NCBI GenBank assembly: GCA_963728995.1
Contig: CAVSMD010000006.1
Location: forward strand, 372,001 to 436,000
Direction: 5' to 3'
DNA length: 64,000 bases
From: FEN-1219 sp963728995
GTDB lineage: Bacteria > Pseudomonadota > Gammaproteobacteria > Steroidobacterales > Rariloculaceae
Shown here one piece after another: positions 62,869 to 64,000 of the stretch. The notes beneath the pieces were generated by a model. That model saw only the letters and a list, made by a program, of their open reading frames with translations, was not told the origin of the DNA and did no database searches. A program made the position numbers and the translations under genes. The stretch's first letter is position 1, and the number at the start of each line of letters is the position of its first letter.

Positions 62869-64000
<1,132 letters not shown>

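Overview
The window is high-GC, gene-dense bacterial chromosome. The preserved order of housekeeping genes (queA-tgt-yajC-secD; trmJ-iscS-iscU-like-iscA-ndk-rlmN-pilF-rodZ-hisS-yfgM-bamB-der; guaB-guaA; xerD-dsbC) points to a gammaproteobacterium, most likely of the Xanthomonadales/Nevskiales/Steroidobacter type. That placement is inference from gene content and order, not from a marker-gene tree.

Layout. 0-1.8 kb: a probable thiamine-salvage cassette (YkoF-like binding protein, PnuC/PnuT-type permease, choline/thiamine-kinase-like kinase). 1.8-12.9 kb: intermediary metabolism (3-hydroxyisobutyrate dehydrogenase family, tesB, ligAB-type ring-cleavage dioxygenase, gamma-carbonic anhydrase, gpmA, kynA, zapE, acetoacetyl-CoA synthetase, ETF-ubiquinone oxidoreductase, plsC-like). 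13.2-19.5 kb: xerD, dsbC, terC, doxX-like, two-domain OsmC-like, mscS, corA. 19.6-26.8 kb: a tightly overlapping run of exported protein of unknown function, YtkA-like protein and di-heme cytochrome c peroxidase/MauG, coupled to the very large NAD-glutamate dehydrogenase. 27-32.6 kb: FtsX/MacB-type permease, GST, tRNA-Leu(CAA), and an ECF sigma / membrane anti-sigma-like / double-PDZ operon. 32.6-55 kb: core information-processing and envelope genes. 55-64 kb: an accessory stretch with katG, a damaged MerR-type regulator, three gene remnants (GH65-like, RTX-like, AraC/permease), two DUF4398 lipoproteins (one with an OmpA domain), a YpfJ-type zinc protease and the 3' part of a hybrid histidine kinase that runs off the window.

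Quality of the sequence matters here. At least 40 otherwise well-conserved genes or gene parts are interrupted by one-base frame changes. Almost all are single extra bases, and about 35 lie between 36.98 and 54.39 kb, in genes that are normally essential (hisS, guaA, guaB, der, iscS). Protein similarity resumes exactly in the next frame each time, so I annotate them as one gene each and regard the indels as most likely consensus errors, not pseudogenes. Coordinates given for such genes run from the real start to the real stop across the frame changes.

I see no CRISPR array, no complete insertion sequence, no prophage and no rRNA. The most interesting biology is the peroxidase/YtkA/unknown exported protein operon, the sigma/anti-sigma/PDZ operon, the thiamine cassette, the degenerate IscU, the missing secF and ispG at their usual positions, a 40-bp inverted repeat element, and the katG-MerR region with its flanking gene wreckage.
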